DNA of 64,000 bases, taken from Lentzea terrae (GTDB lineage: Bacteria; Actinomycetota; Actinomycetes; Mycobacteriales; Pseudonocardiaceae). Position 1 is the stretch's first letter. Each line of letters opens with the position of its first letter. Below are positions 24,150-31,940 of the stretch, piece after piece. The translations under genes and the position numbers were made by a program. Under the pieces are notes generated by a model. That model was not told the origin of the DNA, searched no databases, and worked only from the letters and a program-made list of their open reading frames with translations. Where the stretch lies: the NCBI RefSeq assembly GCF_003265345.1, contig NZ_QFWW01000036.1, positions 62,001-126,000 of the forward strand. Direction: 5' to 3'.

Positions 24150-25406
24150 TCATGCGGTCGCGAGGACCGGCACAGGAGTGTTGGTCAGCACGGAAGCCAG
24201 GATCTCACCTGAACGCACCGCGACGTTGGACAAGAGCGACGACGTGATGCCGTGTGTGTGCTCGGTGCCGCCCTGCAGGTAGATGCCACCGCGCAACGAC
24301 GACTGCACGCGGTAGTCCCGTCCCACGACCAGGCGACCTTCCTCGTCGCGTGCGCAGGTGTTGTCGAGCGAACCGAGAACCGGCGCGGCCTCGTCGTAGC
24401 CGGTCGCGAGCAGCACGACGTCGGCGTCGAGGACCTCCTGCTCGCCGGTGACGAGCGACTGGACCACCGCACGCGCGCCGCTCGCCGACTCCTCGATGGC
24501 GACCAACCGGGTCATCTTCATCATCTTGAGCCGCTCGACGCCGAGCACCTTCTCCCGGTACACGGTGCGGTAGAGCTGCGCGATGAGGTCGACGTCCACC
24601 ACCGAGTAGTTCGTGTTGCGGTGGTAGCCCATCAACTGCTGCTTCACGGCGTCCGGTGCGTCGTAGTAGTGGTCGACGGCTTCGGGGTCGAAGATGCGGT
24701 TCGCGAACGAGGTGTCGTCGGCGGGGGAGTAGCCGTAACGCGAGAAAACCGAGCACACCTCGGCATCCGGGAACTCGCGGTGCAGGTACGCCACGGCCTC
24801 CGCGGCGCTCTGCCCGGCGCCCACGACGACGCAGCGCTTCGGGTCCTGGAGCTCGCCGACGCGGTGCAGGAACTGGCTGTTGTGCCACACGCGGTCCGAC
24901 AGCTCGACGCCGTCCGGCACGGTGGGCCGCAGTCCGGTGGCGAAGACGAGGTTCCGGGCGTGGTACACGTCACCAGTGGCCGTTGTCACCTCGAACAGGT
25001 CGTCCTGGATCGCTTTCACGCCAACGGCTTCCGTGCCGTAGGCGACCAGGTCGTCGACCTGCGCCGCGGCCCACTCGAAGTAGTCGTGGAACTCGACGCG
25101 CAGCGGGAACAGGTTCTTGTGGTTCACGAAGTCGACGAGCCGGCCGCGGTCGCGCAGGTAGCAGAGGAACGAGAAGCGGCTGGCCGGGTTCCGCATGGTG
25201 ACCAGGTCCTTGAGGAACGACACCTGCATGGTGGCGTCGTCGAGCAGCATGCCCCGATGCCAGCCGAACGTGTCCTGCCGTTCGAGAAACACCGCGGTGA
25301 CAGGGGTTTCGGCCTGCTCGTTGTGCTCGGTCAGAGCGACCGCGAGCGCCAGGTTCGAGGGGCCGAACCCGATACCGACGATGTCGTAGATCGGATGCAT
25401 GAGCAC
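24150..25406 (-). CDS. L-ornithine N5-monooxygenase (siderophore biosynthesis)
   Basis: A 418-residue NADPH- and FAD-dependent hydroxylase of the lysine N6/ornithine N5-monooxygenase family. FAD site: IVGIGFGPSNLALA; NADPH site: VVGAGQSAAEAV; substrate and C-terminal motif: ATGYDEAAP and HGITSSLLSNVAVRSG. It makes N5-hydroxyornithine for hydroxamate siderophores. The start is GTG 25406 or ATG 25400. Two IdeR/DmdR1-type iron boxes lie immediately upstream, and the partner formyltransferase gene is divergent from them. No NRPS or exporter is in the window, so the assembly line is encoded elsewhere. Confidence 0.93.
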   Translation of the reverse strand: MLMHPIYDIVGIGFGPSNLALAVALTEHNEQAETPVTAVFLERQDTFGWHRGMLLDDATMQVSFLKDLVTMRNPASRFSFLCYLRDRGRLVDFVNHKNLFPLRVEFHDYFEWAAAQVDDLVAYGTEAVGVKAIQDDLFEVTTATGDVYHARNLVFATGLRPTVPDGVELSDRVWHNSQFLHRVGELQDPKRCVVVGAGQSAAEAVAYLHREFPDAEVCSVFSRYGYSPADDTSFANRIFDPEAVDHYYDAPDAVKQQLMGYHRNTNYSVVDVDLIAQLYRTVYREKVLGVERLKMMKMTRLVAIEESASGARAVVQSLVTGEQEVLDADVVLLATGYDEAAPVLGSLDNTCARDEEGRLVVGRDYRVQSSLRGGIYLQGGTEHTHGITSSLLSNVAVRSGEILASVLTNTPVPVLATA

Positions 25407-25410
25407 CGAA

Positions 25411-25426
25411 CTTAGGCCAGCCTAAG
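25411..25426. promoter_or_regulatory. Iron box 1 (IdeR/DmdR1-type)
   Basis: CTTAGG-CCAG-CCTAAG is a palindrome with 6-bp arms and matches the actinobacterial iron box TTAGGTTAGGCTAACCTAA in its outer halves. It lies only five bases upstream of the ornithine monooxygenase start, so it would block that promoter when iron is plentiful. Confidence 0.75.
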
Positions 25427-25446
25427 CTCTCCTGGCAAGCCGTCAG

Positions 25447-25462
25447 TTAGGTTAGCCTGACC
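25447..25462. promoter_or_regulatory. Iron box 2 (IdeR/DmdR1-type)
   Basis: TTAGGTTAGCCTGACC matches the left half of the iron box perfectly and the right half partly. It lies 31 bp upstream of the formyltransferase start, so the divergent pair is probably co-repressed by iron. Confidence 0.75.
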
Positions 25463-25493
25463 GTATCTCGCCGGAGTGAAGGAGGACACCCCC

Positions 25494-26441
25494 ATGAGGG
25501 TCGTCATGTTCGGGTTCCAGACCTGGGGGCATCGCACCCTGCAGGCACTTTTGGCGTCCGAGCACGAGGTCGTCCTGGTGGTGACCCATCCGTGCGGTGA
25601 GGGCGCCTACGAGAAGATTTGGAGCGATTCCGTCGAGGACCTGGCCCGCGAGAACGGCATCGAGGTCGTCATCCGCGAGCGCCCGGAGGACCAGGAGCTG
25701 CTCGACCGGCTCAAGGCGGCCGACCCGGACGTGATCGTCGCCTGCAACTGGCGCACCTGGATCCCGCCGCAGGTCTTCGCGCTGCCCAAGCGCGGCACGT
25801 TGAACGTGCACGACTCGCTGCTGCCGAAGTACGCGGGCTTCTCGCCGTTGATCTGGGCGCTGCTCAACGACGAGAAGGAAGTCGGCGTGACGGCCCACAT
25901 GATGGACGACACGCTCGACGCCGGCGACATCGTGCTGCAGCGCTCGGTCCCGGTGGGCCCGCGCGACACGACGGCCGACCTCTTCGCCAAGACGCTGGAG
26001 CTGTTCGGCCCCATCACGGTCGACGGCCTCGCCGAGATCGCGTCCGGCCGCACGGACTTCGTCAAGCAGGACCGTTCGCAGGCTTCGTTCTTCCACAAGC
26101 GCGCCGAGGAAGACCTGCGCATTGACTGGACCTGGACCGCCGAGGAGCTGGACCGCCTGGTGCGCGCGCAGTGTGCGCCGTACCCGAGCGCGTTCTGCTT
26201 CCACCGCGGCCAGCGCCTGGAGATCATCGAGGCGGACGTCTCGGAGGCCGTCTACGGCGGCACTCCCGGCCGGATCTTCTACCGCGAGGGCGACGGCGTG
26301 GCGGTCGTCGCCGGTGCCGAAGCCCGGCGCGGACGCAGCAAGGCGTTGCTGGTCAAGAGGGTTCGCACCGCCGACGGCGTGGAGTTCAAGGCGCACGAGT
26401 ACTTCAAGCACATGGGCGGATACCTGACGTCGCGTCCGTGA
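25494..26441 (+). CDS. N5-hydroxyornithine formyltransferase
   Basis: A 315-residue protein of the methionyl-tRNA formyltransferase fold. The catalytic HDSLLPKYAGF is about residue 104, with N10-formyl-tetrahydrofolate as donor; the C-terminal oligonucleotide-like domain includes VRAQCAPYPSAFC and HEYFKHMGGYL. Together with the divergent ornithine hydroxylase it would make N5-formyl-N5-hydroxyornithine, the unit used in coelichelin-like siderophores. It is not the housekeeping fmt, because it is controlled by iron boxes and paired with the hydroxylase. The ATG at 25494 has GGAGG eight bases upstream. Confidence 0.88.
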   Translation: MRVVMFGFQTWGHRTLQALLASEHEVVLVVTHPCGEGAYEKIWSDSVEDLARENGIEVVIRERPEDQELLDRLKAADPDVIVACNWRTWIPPQVFALPKRGTLNVHDSLLPKYAGFSPLIWALLNDEKEVGVTAHMMDDTLDAGDIVLQRSVPVGPRDTTADLFAKTLELFGPITVDGLAEIASGRTDFVKQDRSQASFFHKRAEEDLRIDWTWTAEELDRLVRAQCAPYPSAFCFHRGQRLEIIEADVSEAVYGGTPGRIFYREGDGVAVVAGAEARRGRSKALLVKRVRTADGVEFKAHEYFKHMGGYLTSRP

Positions 26442-26504
26442 CGCCGACACGCGGATCGCGGGCCGGGTGACCGGTCCGTGATCAGCATGGTCGATCATTG
26501 GCGC

Positions 26505-27155
26505 ATGAATCGCGCGGCGGTGACGTCACTTGTGGTCTTCGTGCTGCTCGTGGCACTCGGCTGGTACCTCTCGGAACTCCAGTCCTCCAAGGAAAATCCG
26601 CCGTCGACGCCGGCTCCCACCGGGTCCGCTCCGGCCGGTTCGTCCGATCTCGGCGCCCTGAAGATCGCGCCGGAGGGCAAGATGGCCGGCTACAGCCGCG
26701 ACCGCTTCCCGCACTGGGCCTCGCAGGGAAACTCCTGCGACACCAGGGAGATCGTGCTGCAGCGCCAGGGCACCGACGTGAAGTCCGACAAGGACTGCAA
26801 AGCCGTCTCCGGCACCTGGAACAGCGTCTACGACAACGTGGTGATCAAGGACGCCGGCGACGTGGACATCGACCACATGGTGCCGCTCGCCGAAGCCTGG
26901 CGCTCCGGCGCGGACAAGTGGACCGACGACGAGCGCAAGGCGTTCGCCAACGACCTCGGCGGCATCCAGCTGCTGGCCGTGACGGCGAAGTCCAACCGCG
27001 CCAAGGGCGACCAGGACCCGGCGAAGTGGAAGCCACCGGCCCAGACCTACTGGTGCACGTACGCCCAGTACTGGATCTCGGTGAAGATCACCTACAAGCT
27101 GACCGCCGACCAGGCGGAGCACGACGCGCTGGCCTCGATGCTCAAGGCGTGCTGA
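26505..27155 (+). CDS. Secreted HNH-family nuclease (DUF1524)
   Basis: 216 residues with an N-terminal membrane anchor or signal (VTSLVVFVLLVALGWYL), a Pro/Ser-rich linker, then a domain with YSRDRFPHW, CDTREIVLQR and the HNH-like motif DIDHMVPLAEAWRSGA, followed by NDLGGIQLLAVTAKSNRAKG. This is the actinobacterial GmrSD/DUF1524-type extracellular nuclease. It is likely to degrade DNA outside the membrane for nutrients or defence. Starts at 26478 and 26487 are also in frame; 26505 gives the best signal sequence, although its ribosome binding site is weak. A hairpin overlaps its stop codon. Confidence 0.85.
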   Translation: MNRAAVTSLVVFVLLVALGWYLSELQSSKENPPSTPAPTGSAPAGSSDLGALKIAPEGKMAGYSRDRFPHWASQGNSCDTREIVLQRQGTDVKSDKDCKAVSGTWNSVYDNVVIKDAGDVDIDHMVPLAEAWRSGADKWTDDERKAFANDLGGIQLLAVTAKSNRAKGDQDPAKWKPPAQTYWCTYAQYWISVKITYKLTADQAEHDALASMLKAC

Positions 27156-27172
27156 TCACCGTGACGGTGATC
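27154..27172. terminator. Hairpin at the end of the HNH gene
   Basis: GATCACCG-TGA-CGGTGATC, 8-bp arms with a 3-base loop, begins within the stop codon. There is no U-tract. Confidence 0.5.
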
Positions 27173-27284
27173 GGCTCGGTGAGGCCGAGTTTGTGCACCA
27201 ACGCCGGAACTTCGCGTGGTGATCAGCTGTCTCGCCGCTGAAACCCAGTCCGCACTCGAGCACGGAACTCCGCCTTGAGCAGAA

Positions 27285-27316
27285 GACGCGGCCCGACCCC
27301 CCAGGCGGGCCGCGTC
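27285..27316. terminator. Terminator hairpin for the convergent 27.3 kb gene
   Basis: GACGCGGCCCG and CGGGCCGCGTC form perfect 11-bp arms around a 10-base C-rich loop. It begins ten bases after the stop of the minus-strand gene and also lies downstream of the HNH gene, so it may serve both. Confidence 0.7.
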
Positions 27317-27326
27317 GCCCACCCCG

Positions 27327-27977
27327 CTAGACCGCGCGCACCGACTCGAACAGCCCGGACAGCTGCCAGTGCGTCACGTACCCCATGGCCTCGGCCGCGA
27401 TCAGCACGTCCAGCTTCCCGAGGTTCGTCCGCACCGGCATCTGGTACGCCTTGCCCCGCCGCACGTCGAGCACCATCGGCGTCGCCCCCGGCAACGTGTC
27501 GGAGATCGTGTGCTGCAGGATCCGCAGCCCCACGTTCGCCGCCTCCCTGGTCAGCGGCACCTCCTTGGTGTGCACGAGCACCGCGTAGGTCGACCCGTCC
27601 TTCTTGCGCAGCCCCAGGTGCGGGCGGACCTTCAGGGTCAGGTCGCCGACCCGGTAGGTGGCTCCCTCCACCTGCACCCCGGTGGCTTTGAACGACGCGA
27701 GCCACGGCAGGAACCCGTCGGCGATCTCCTCGAACGCCCGCAGCTGCCCCGTCCGGTTGGCGTTCATCACCGCCTTCTTCAGCTCCAGTTCAGGTTCGGT
27801 CGAGTTGACCGCTCGTCGCATGGCGTCGCGGATCGGGTTGTAGAACCCGCACACCTTGGGGTCGTCGGTCAGGTACATCCCCCGCTGCTCCGACACGATG
27901 TTGATGCGTCCACGCTGGCCGCTCATGACGTACTCGGTGAACGACAGTGCGGTGACGCTGACGTTGTTGTCCGGCAA
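27327..27977 (-). CDS. Conserved-looking protein of unknown function
   Basis: About 216 residues, soluble, alpha/beta. Features: SFTEYVMSGQRGRINIV near the N-terminus, a basic helix (YNPIRDAMRRAVN), a strand-rich centre (VRPHLGLRKKDG, YAVLVHTKEVPLT) and a C-terminal LDVLIAAEAMGYVTHWQ. I do not recognise a family; a nucleic-acid-related fold is possible but unsupported. The frame opens at GTG 28007, but TTG 27977 has GGGGAG seven bases upstream and is preferred. It stands alone, with a good terminator downstream. Confidence 0.65.
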   Translation of the reverse strand: MPDNNVSVTALSFTEYVMSGQRGRINIVSEQRGMYLTDDPKVCGFYNPIRDAMRRAVNSTEPELELKKAVMNANRTGQLRAFEEIADGFLPWLASFKATGVQVEGATYRVGDLTLKVRPHLGLRKKDGSTYAVLVHTKEVPLTREAANVGLRILQHTISDTLPGATPMVLDVRRGKAYQMPVRTNLGKLDVLIAAEAMGYVTHWQLSGLFESVRAV

Positions 27978-28083
27978 CGCTTTCTCCCCTCGTACCGCGA
28001 TCTGCACCTGACGTTATCGGAGGGGTCTGACAAAAAGGGCGCTGCTCCGAACGGCGTAACGGCTACGTAGAGTTGAGCGACTA

Positions 28084-28117
28084 CCCAGACGGGCACCACT
28101 CACAGTGGTGGTCTGGG
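28084..28117. other. Strong hairpin in a divergent intergenic region
   Basis: CCCAGAC-(GGG)-CACCACT, loop CAC, AGTGGTG-GTCTGGG: 14 paired bases with a 3-base bulge. It lies between two divergent starts (27977 and 28293), where a terminator is not expected. The region also has the octamer palindrome CTACGTAG twice (28063 and 28231). It could be a structured leader, a small RNA or an operator. Confidence 0.4.
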
Positions 28118-28292
28118 CCTCATTCGGTAAACGGACGGTGACTGACCGGCAACCGATCATGACGATGACCGTTCGTCTGCCATTCGGCGATGCTCACGCA
28201 ACGCTCACCGCACGACAAGCGGAAGTCACCCTACGTAGAAGATCAACTGAGGAGAATGGGTCCAGCAGGAGGAATCGCAGCGAGGGAGAGAG

Positions 28293-28550
28293 ATGGCGGT
28301 CAAAGCGGAGCGTTCACCCGAGAGTGCGGGTGACGTGGAGGTTCCGCAGCCGCGGCAGCCGACGAGGTGGCTCGTCCACCCCGACCGGTGGCCGCACGCC
28401 GCGCAGGTGACGGTCATCCTCGTGCTGATCGCCTTGCTGCTCTGGGCCATCGCCCTCACGCTCGGCCCTGACCAGGCGTTCATCGTCGGTTCCGCAGGTG
28501 TCGCGGCCAAGCTGATCTGCATGTACCTCGACACCCGCGTCCGCAGCTAA
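28293..28550 (+). CDS. Small membrane protein
   Basis: 85 residues: a charged, Pro-rich N-terminus of about 40 residues, a transmembrane helix (VTVILVLIALLLWAIALTL) and a second hydrophobic stretch (AFIVGSAGVAAKLICMYL). The ATG at 28293 follows GGGAGAG. I do not recognise the family. It ends four bases into the convergent DUF2277 gene. Confidence 0.65.
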   Translation: MAVKAERSPESAGDVEVPQPRQPTRWLVHPDRWPHAAQVTVILVLIALLLWAIALTLGPDQAFIVGSAGVAAKLICMYLDTRVRS

Positions 28551-28816
28551 CTCCCGTATCGCTCCGCCGCCCGAGCCTTGGCCTTCGCCGCCTCGACCTC
28601 GCGGTCCTTGGGCGGCGCCGACGTCACCAGCGCGTCGAGCAGCTCCTGGGTAGCGGCCGCCACCGCCGCGACCGCCTTGTCGAACGCGGCCTGGTTCGCC
28701 GCCGACGGTTTCGCCGCCCCGCTCACCTTCCGCACGTACTGCAACGCCGCAGCCTGCACCTCGTCGGACGTGGCCGGCGGTTCGAAGTTGTGGAGCACCC
28801 GGATGTTTCGGCACAT
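28547..28816 (-). CDS. DUF2277 family protein
   Basis: 89 residues. It matches the DUF2277 pattern closely: MCRNIRVLHNFEPPAT at the N-terminus, AALQYVRKVSG, and the C-terminal TSAPPKDREVEAAKAKAR. This is a small, widespread protein of unknown role. The ATG at 28816 lies seven bases downstream of the stop of the XRE-cupin gene, so the two are probably co-transcribed. Confidence 0.85.
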   Translation of the reverse strand: MCRNIRVLHNFEPPATSDEVQAAALQYVRKVSGAAKPSAANQAAFDKAVAAVAAATQELLDALVTSAPPKDREVEAAKAKARAAERYGS

Positions 28817-28823
28817 GGCTCCA

Positions 28824-29384
28824 CTATGACCGGTTCGGCGGCGCCGCGCGGGTGTGGATGCGTTCTCCCTGCTTGCCGAACAGGCTGATGATCTCGGCGG
28901 GGTTGCCGTCCGCGCTGCTCAAAGCGTGCGGCTGGCGGCAGTCGAACTCCGCCACTTCGCCGGCGCGCAGCACGACCTCCTGGTCGCCGAGCCGCAGCCG
29001 GATCCGTCCGCTCAGCACGTAGAACCACTCGTAGCCCTCGTGCACCCGCGGCTCGTGCAGCTCCGCCTCGGTGAGGATCATCTTCCACGCCTGCAACGGC
29101 CCGATCGACCTGGTCAGTGGGATGCCGACGCGGCCGTGGTCGAGCTCGCGCGGCTTCATCACCACCCGTGGATCACCGACTTCCGGTGCGCCGACCAGGT
29201 CGTCCAGCGACACCTGGTACGTCCGCGACAACGGCAGCAGCAGCTCCAGCGTCGGCTTGCGCTGGTCGGTCTCCAGCCGGGACAGCGTCGACTTCGAAAT
29301 GCCCGTCATCTCGGACAACGTCGCCAGCGTCAGGTCGTGCTCCGCCCGCAACGCGGCGAGCCGTTGCCCCACGGAAGTTGCCAT
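28824..29384 (-). CDS. XRE-family regulator with C-terminal cupin
   Basis: 186 residues. The N-terminal helix-turn-helix (LATLSEMTGISKSTLSRLE, about 19-37) is followed by a cupin barrel (VHEGYEWFYVLSGRIRLRLG, EVAEFDCRQPHAL). Such regulators sense a small ligand through the cupin and often control a divergent metabolic gene. The flavoprotein gene starts 50 bp away on the other strand and is the probable target. Confidence 0.9.
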   Translation of the reverse strand: MATSVGQRLAALRAEHDLTLATLSEMTGISKSTLSRLETDQRKPTLELLLPLSRTYQVSLDDLVGAPEVGDPRVVMKPRELDHGRVGIPLTRSIGPLQAWKMILTEAELHEPRVHEGYEWFYVLSGRIRLRLGDQEVVLRAGEVAEFDCRQPHALSSADGNPAEIISLFGKQGERIHTRAAPPNRS

Positions 29385-29434
29385 ATCAGCAACTTACTTT
29401 GCCGAAACCGGACTGTCGAACGCATCCTCGAACC

Positions 29435-30244
29435 ATGAACTACGAAGTGGTGATCATCGGTGGTGGAGCGGCCGGGCTGAGCGCGGCGCTGGTGCTGACC
29501 AGGGCGCGCCGGAGCGTGCTGGTGGTCGACGGTGCCGAGCCGCGCAACAAGCCGGCCGCGCACATGCACAACTTCCTCTCTCGCGACGGGTTCTCGCCGT
29601 TGGACCTGCTCAAGCACGGTCGCGCCGAGGTCGAGGGCTACGGCGGAGAGATCGTCAACGACACGGTCCACGGCGTCACGAAGCTCGACGACGGGTTCGC
29701 GGTCGAGCTGTCCAGCCGTGTCGTCACGGCTGACCGGCTGTTGTTCGCGACCGGCCTCGTCGACGAAGTGCCGGACGTCCTGCGCTCGCGGTGGGGTCGC
29801 GACGTCTTCAGCTGCCCGTACTGCCACGGCTACGAGGTCCGCGACCAGAAGCTCGTCGTGTTCGGCGCGGAAACGAAGGTGGCGCTGGTCCGGCAGTGGT
29901 CCGACGACGTCACGCACGTCCCGTCGGTGGACGGCATCGAGGTGGAGAACGACCGGCTCGTCGCGGTGATCTCCGGCAACGACCGGGTGCCGGCCGACGC
30001 GCTGGTGTACTCCGCTTCGGTCAAGCCGCGCGACGAGTTCCTGCTGGCGTTGGGCGCCGAGACCGAGGAGACCCCGATGGGCCCGTTCGTGCGCACGGAC
30101 GACAAGGGCTGCACGAGCGTGCCGGGCGTCTACGCGGCGGGCAACGTCACGGACCCGGCGGCCATCGTGATCGTCGCCGCGGCTCAGGGCGCCCAGGCGG
30201 CCGGAATGATCAACATGGACCTGGTCATGGCAGCGGCAGGCTGA
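29435..30244 (+). CDS. FAD/NAD(P)-dependent oxidoreductase, thioredoxin reductase-like
   Basis: 269 residues. FAD site VVIIGGGAAGLSAAL at the N-terminus, then CPYCHGYEVRD (a CxxC where thioredoxin reductases have their redox pair), VVFGAETKVALV at the second nucleotide site, and GVYAAGNVTDP at the C-terminal FAD site. The second site lacks the usual GGGxSA glycines, and the protein is shorter than thioredoxin reductase (about 310), so its electron partner is uncertain; small disulfides or antibiotic dithiols are known substrates in this group. There is no ribosome binding site before the ATG at 29435, so it may be leaderless. The 3' end overlaps the histidine kinase gene by 20 bp. Confidence 0.82.
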   Translation: MNYEVVIIGGGAAGLSAALVLTRARRSVLVVDGAEPRNKPAAHMHNFLSRDGFSPLDLLKHGRAEVEGYGGEIVNDTVHGVTKLDDGFAVELSSRVVTADRLLFATGLVDEVPDVLRSRWGRDVFSCPYCHGYEVRDQKLVVFGAETKVALVRQWSDDVTHVPSVDGIEVENDRLVAVISGNDRVPADALVYSASVKPRDEFLLALGAETEETPMGPFVRTDDKGCTSVPGVYAAGNVTDPAAIVIVAAAQGAQAAGMINMDLVMAAAG

Positions 30245-31940
30245 TCCGGAACGTCGAACCTCGGTTCAGCTCGCTGGTCACCGACACCGTGCCGCCGTGC
30301 GCCTCCACCAGGTGCCGCGTGATCGCGAGCCCGAGGCCGCTGCCACCGGTGCGGCGGCTGCGCGACTTGTCCGCGCGCCAGAACCGGTCGAACACGTGCG
30401 GCAGGTCGTCCGGCGCGATTCCCGTGCCGGTGTCCTGCACTTCGAGGATCGCGAAGTTCTTTTGCTCGAACAGCTTCACGACGACCTCGCCACCAGGATG
30501 CGTGTAGCGCACGGCGTTCGCGACGAGGTTGCCGAGCGCCTGCCGCAGCCGCACCGGGTCCGCGGTCGCGTGCACCGGCGTCGTTTCCGCGCGCAGCAGG
30601 ATCTCGCGGTTCTGCTGCGCGTTGACGACCTGGTCCACGACGTCGTCGAGCGCGATCGGTTCCGGATGCAGCCGCAACGTTCCCGCGTCCGCCTGCGCGA
30701 GGTCGTGCAGGTCGTCCACGAGTCGTTGCAGCAGAAGGGATTCCTCCAGCAGCATGTCGATCAGGTGCGGGTCCGGTTCCGCCAGCCCGTCCTGCGTCGC
30801 CTCCAGCCAGCCGGTGATGTTGCCCAACGGCGTGCGCAGCTCGTGCGCGACATCGCTGACCATCGCCTGCCGCTGCCGTTCGGTCTCGGCGAGCTTCTCG
30901 GACATCGCGTTGAACGACTTGGCCAGCTCACCGATCTCGCCGGCGCCGCCGTCCACCCGCGCCGTCCGGTCGCCCTCCGCGGTGCGCTTGGTGGCGGCGG
31001 TGAGCGCGCGGATCGGCCGCACCAGCTGCGTCGCGGTGATCCACGACGCGAAGCCGGCCAGCGCCAGAATTCCCAGTGCCACCAAGGTGATCCGGGTGAC
31101 GCCGGTGGTCGACAGGTCGATCGACTGCGGCTCCTCGCCGGTCAGCGCGGTGAGGTAGAGCTGGGCCTGGCCGGCGACGTACGGCTCCAGCTGGGTACGA
31201 CGCGCGCTCTCCATGCACGCTCCCACCTCCGGCGGTGAGTCCCGGACCGTCGTGATCTCCCAGTCGAACGTCATCAGGTGGCCCGGCCACTTGTCCAAGG
31301 CCTGCGATTGTTCGGGCAGCTTGCGGAGACACTCGTCGAACAACAGCTGCAACTGGGCGTACGCGGCCCTCTCGGTAGCCGTGAGCGTGTACAGCCGGTA
31401 GCCCACCTGGCACTCCTCCCACACCGAGAGCTCGCCGGGTTGCAGGTTGGAGAGCCGCGGCCGTCCGTTGGGCGCGTCCACGATCTTGACGTTCGGGTTG
31501 CACGCGGTCAGTTCCCCGGCGTAGGCGTGCAGCTTGGCGAATTCCTCGTCGGTGAGCTTGAACGGCCCGACCGCCCTCGAGTCGATCTTGCCGTTGACGT
31601 TGAGCGGGTCGACGATCGCCTTGGGCGTGATGGGCAGCTGCGGCGAGTTCGCGTCGCCGGTGTCCAGGATCTTCTTGCCGTTGTGGTCGGTCAGCGCGAT
31701 GCGGCGGCCGTGCTGTCGCGCGATTCTGTCCATTTCGGACTTCGCTTGCGACCAGTCCTCGTGCGTGGCCGCGTACTTCACCACGTCGTCGAAGATCTGC
31801 GCGTCCGTCTCGAGCGCCTCGCCCTGCTCCTGCCGGATCGTGCCGGTCGTGGCCTGGCTCGCGAGCCACGCCGTGACGGCGATCGAGCACGCCGCGATCA
31901 CCAGGGAGAACAGGAAGAACCGGACCAGCAACGACTTCAT
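30225..31940 (-). CDS. Sensor histidine kinase
   Basis: 571 residues. Two transmembrane helices (about 5-27 and 283-303) enclose a ~255-residue extracytoplasmic sensor with four cysteines (ACNPN, EECQ, DECL, GACM), which could form two disulfides. Then come HAMP (TQLVRPIRALTAATKR), the phosphoacceptor box VAHELRTPLGN (His about 364), and the ATPase motifs GNLVANAVRY, DTGTGIAP and GGSGLGLAI. It phosphorylates the response regulator encoded just upstream; the ATG overlaps that stop codon (ATGA). The signal is unknown. Confidence 0.95.
   Translation of the reverse strand: MKSLLVRFFLFSLVIAACSIAVTAWLASQATTGTIRQEQGEALETDAQIFDDVVKYAATHEDWSQAKSEMDRIARQHGRRIALTDHNGKKILDTGDANSPQLPITPKAIVDPLNVNGKIDSRAVGPFKLTDEEFAKLHAYAGELTACNPNVKIVDAPNGRPRLSNLQPGELSVWEECQVGYRLYTLTATERAAYAQLQLLFDECLRKLPEQSQALDKWPGHLMTFDWEITTVRDSPPEVGACMESARRTQLEPYVAGQAQLYLTALTGEEPQSIDLSTTGVTRITLVALGILALAGFASWITATQLVRPIRALTAATKRTAEGDRTARVDGGAGEIGELAKSFNAMSEKLAETERQRQAMVSDVAHELRTPLGNITGWLEATQDGLAEPDPHLIDMLLEESLLLQRLVDDLHDLAQADAGTLRLHPEPIALDDVVDQVVNAQQNREILLRAETTPVHATADPVRLRQALGNLVANAVRYTHPGGEVVVKLFEQKNFAILEVQDTGTGIAPDDLPHVFDRFWRADKSRSRRTGGSGLGLAITRHLVEAHGGTVSVTSELNRGSTFRISLPLP

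Noticed and set aside
24150..26441. A full siderophore biosynthetic cluster
   Set aside because: No NRPS, carrier protein or transport genes are present; only two building-block enzymes are supported.
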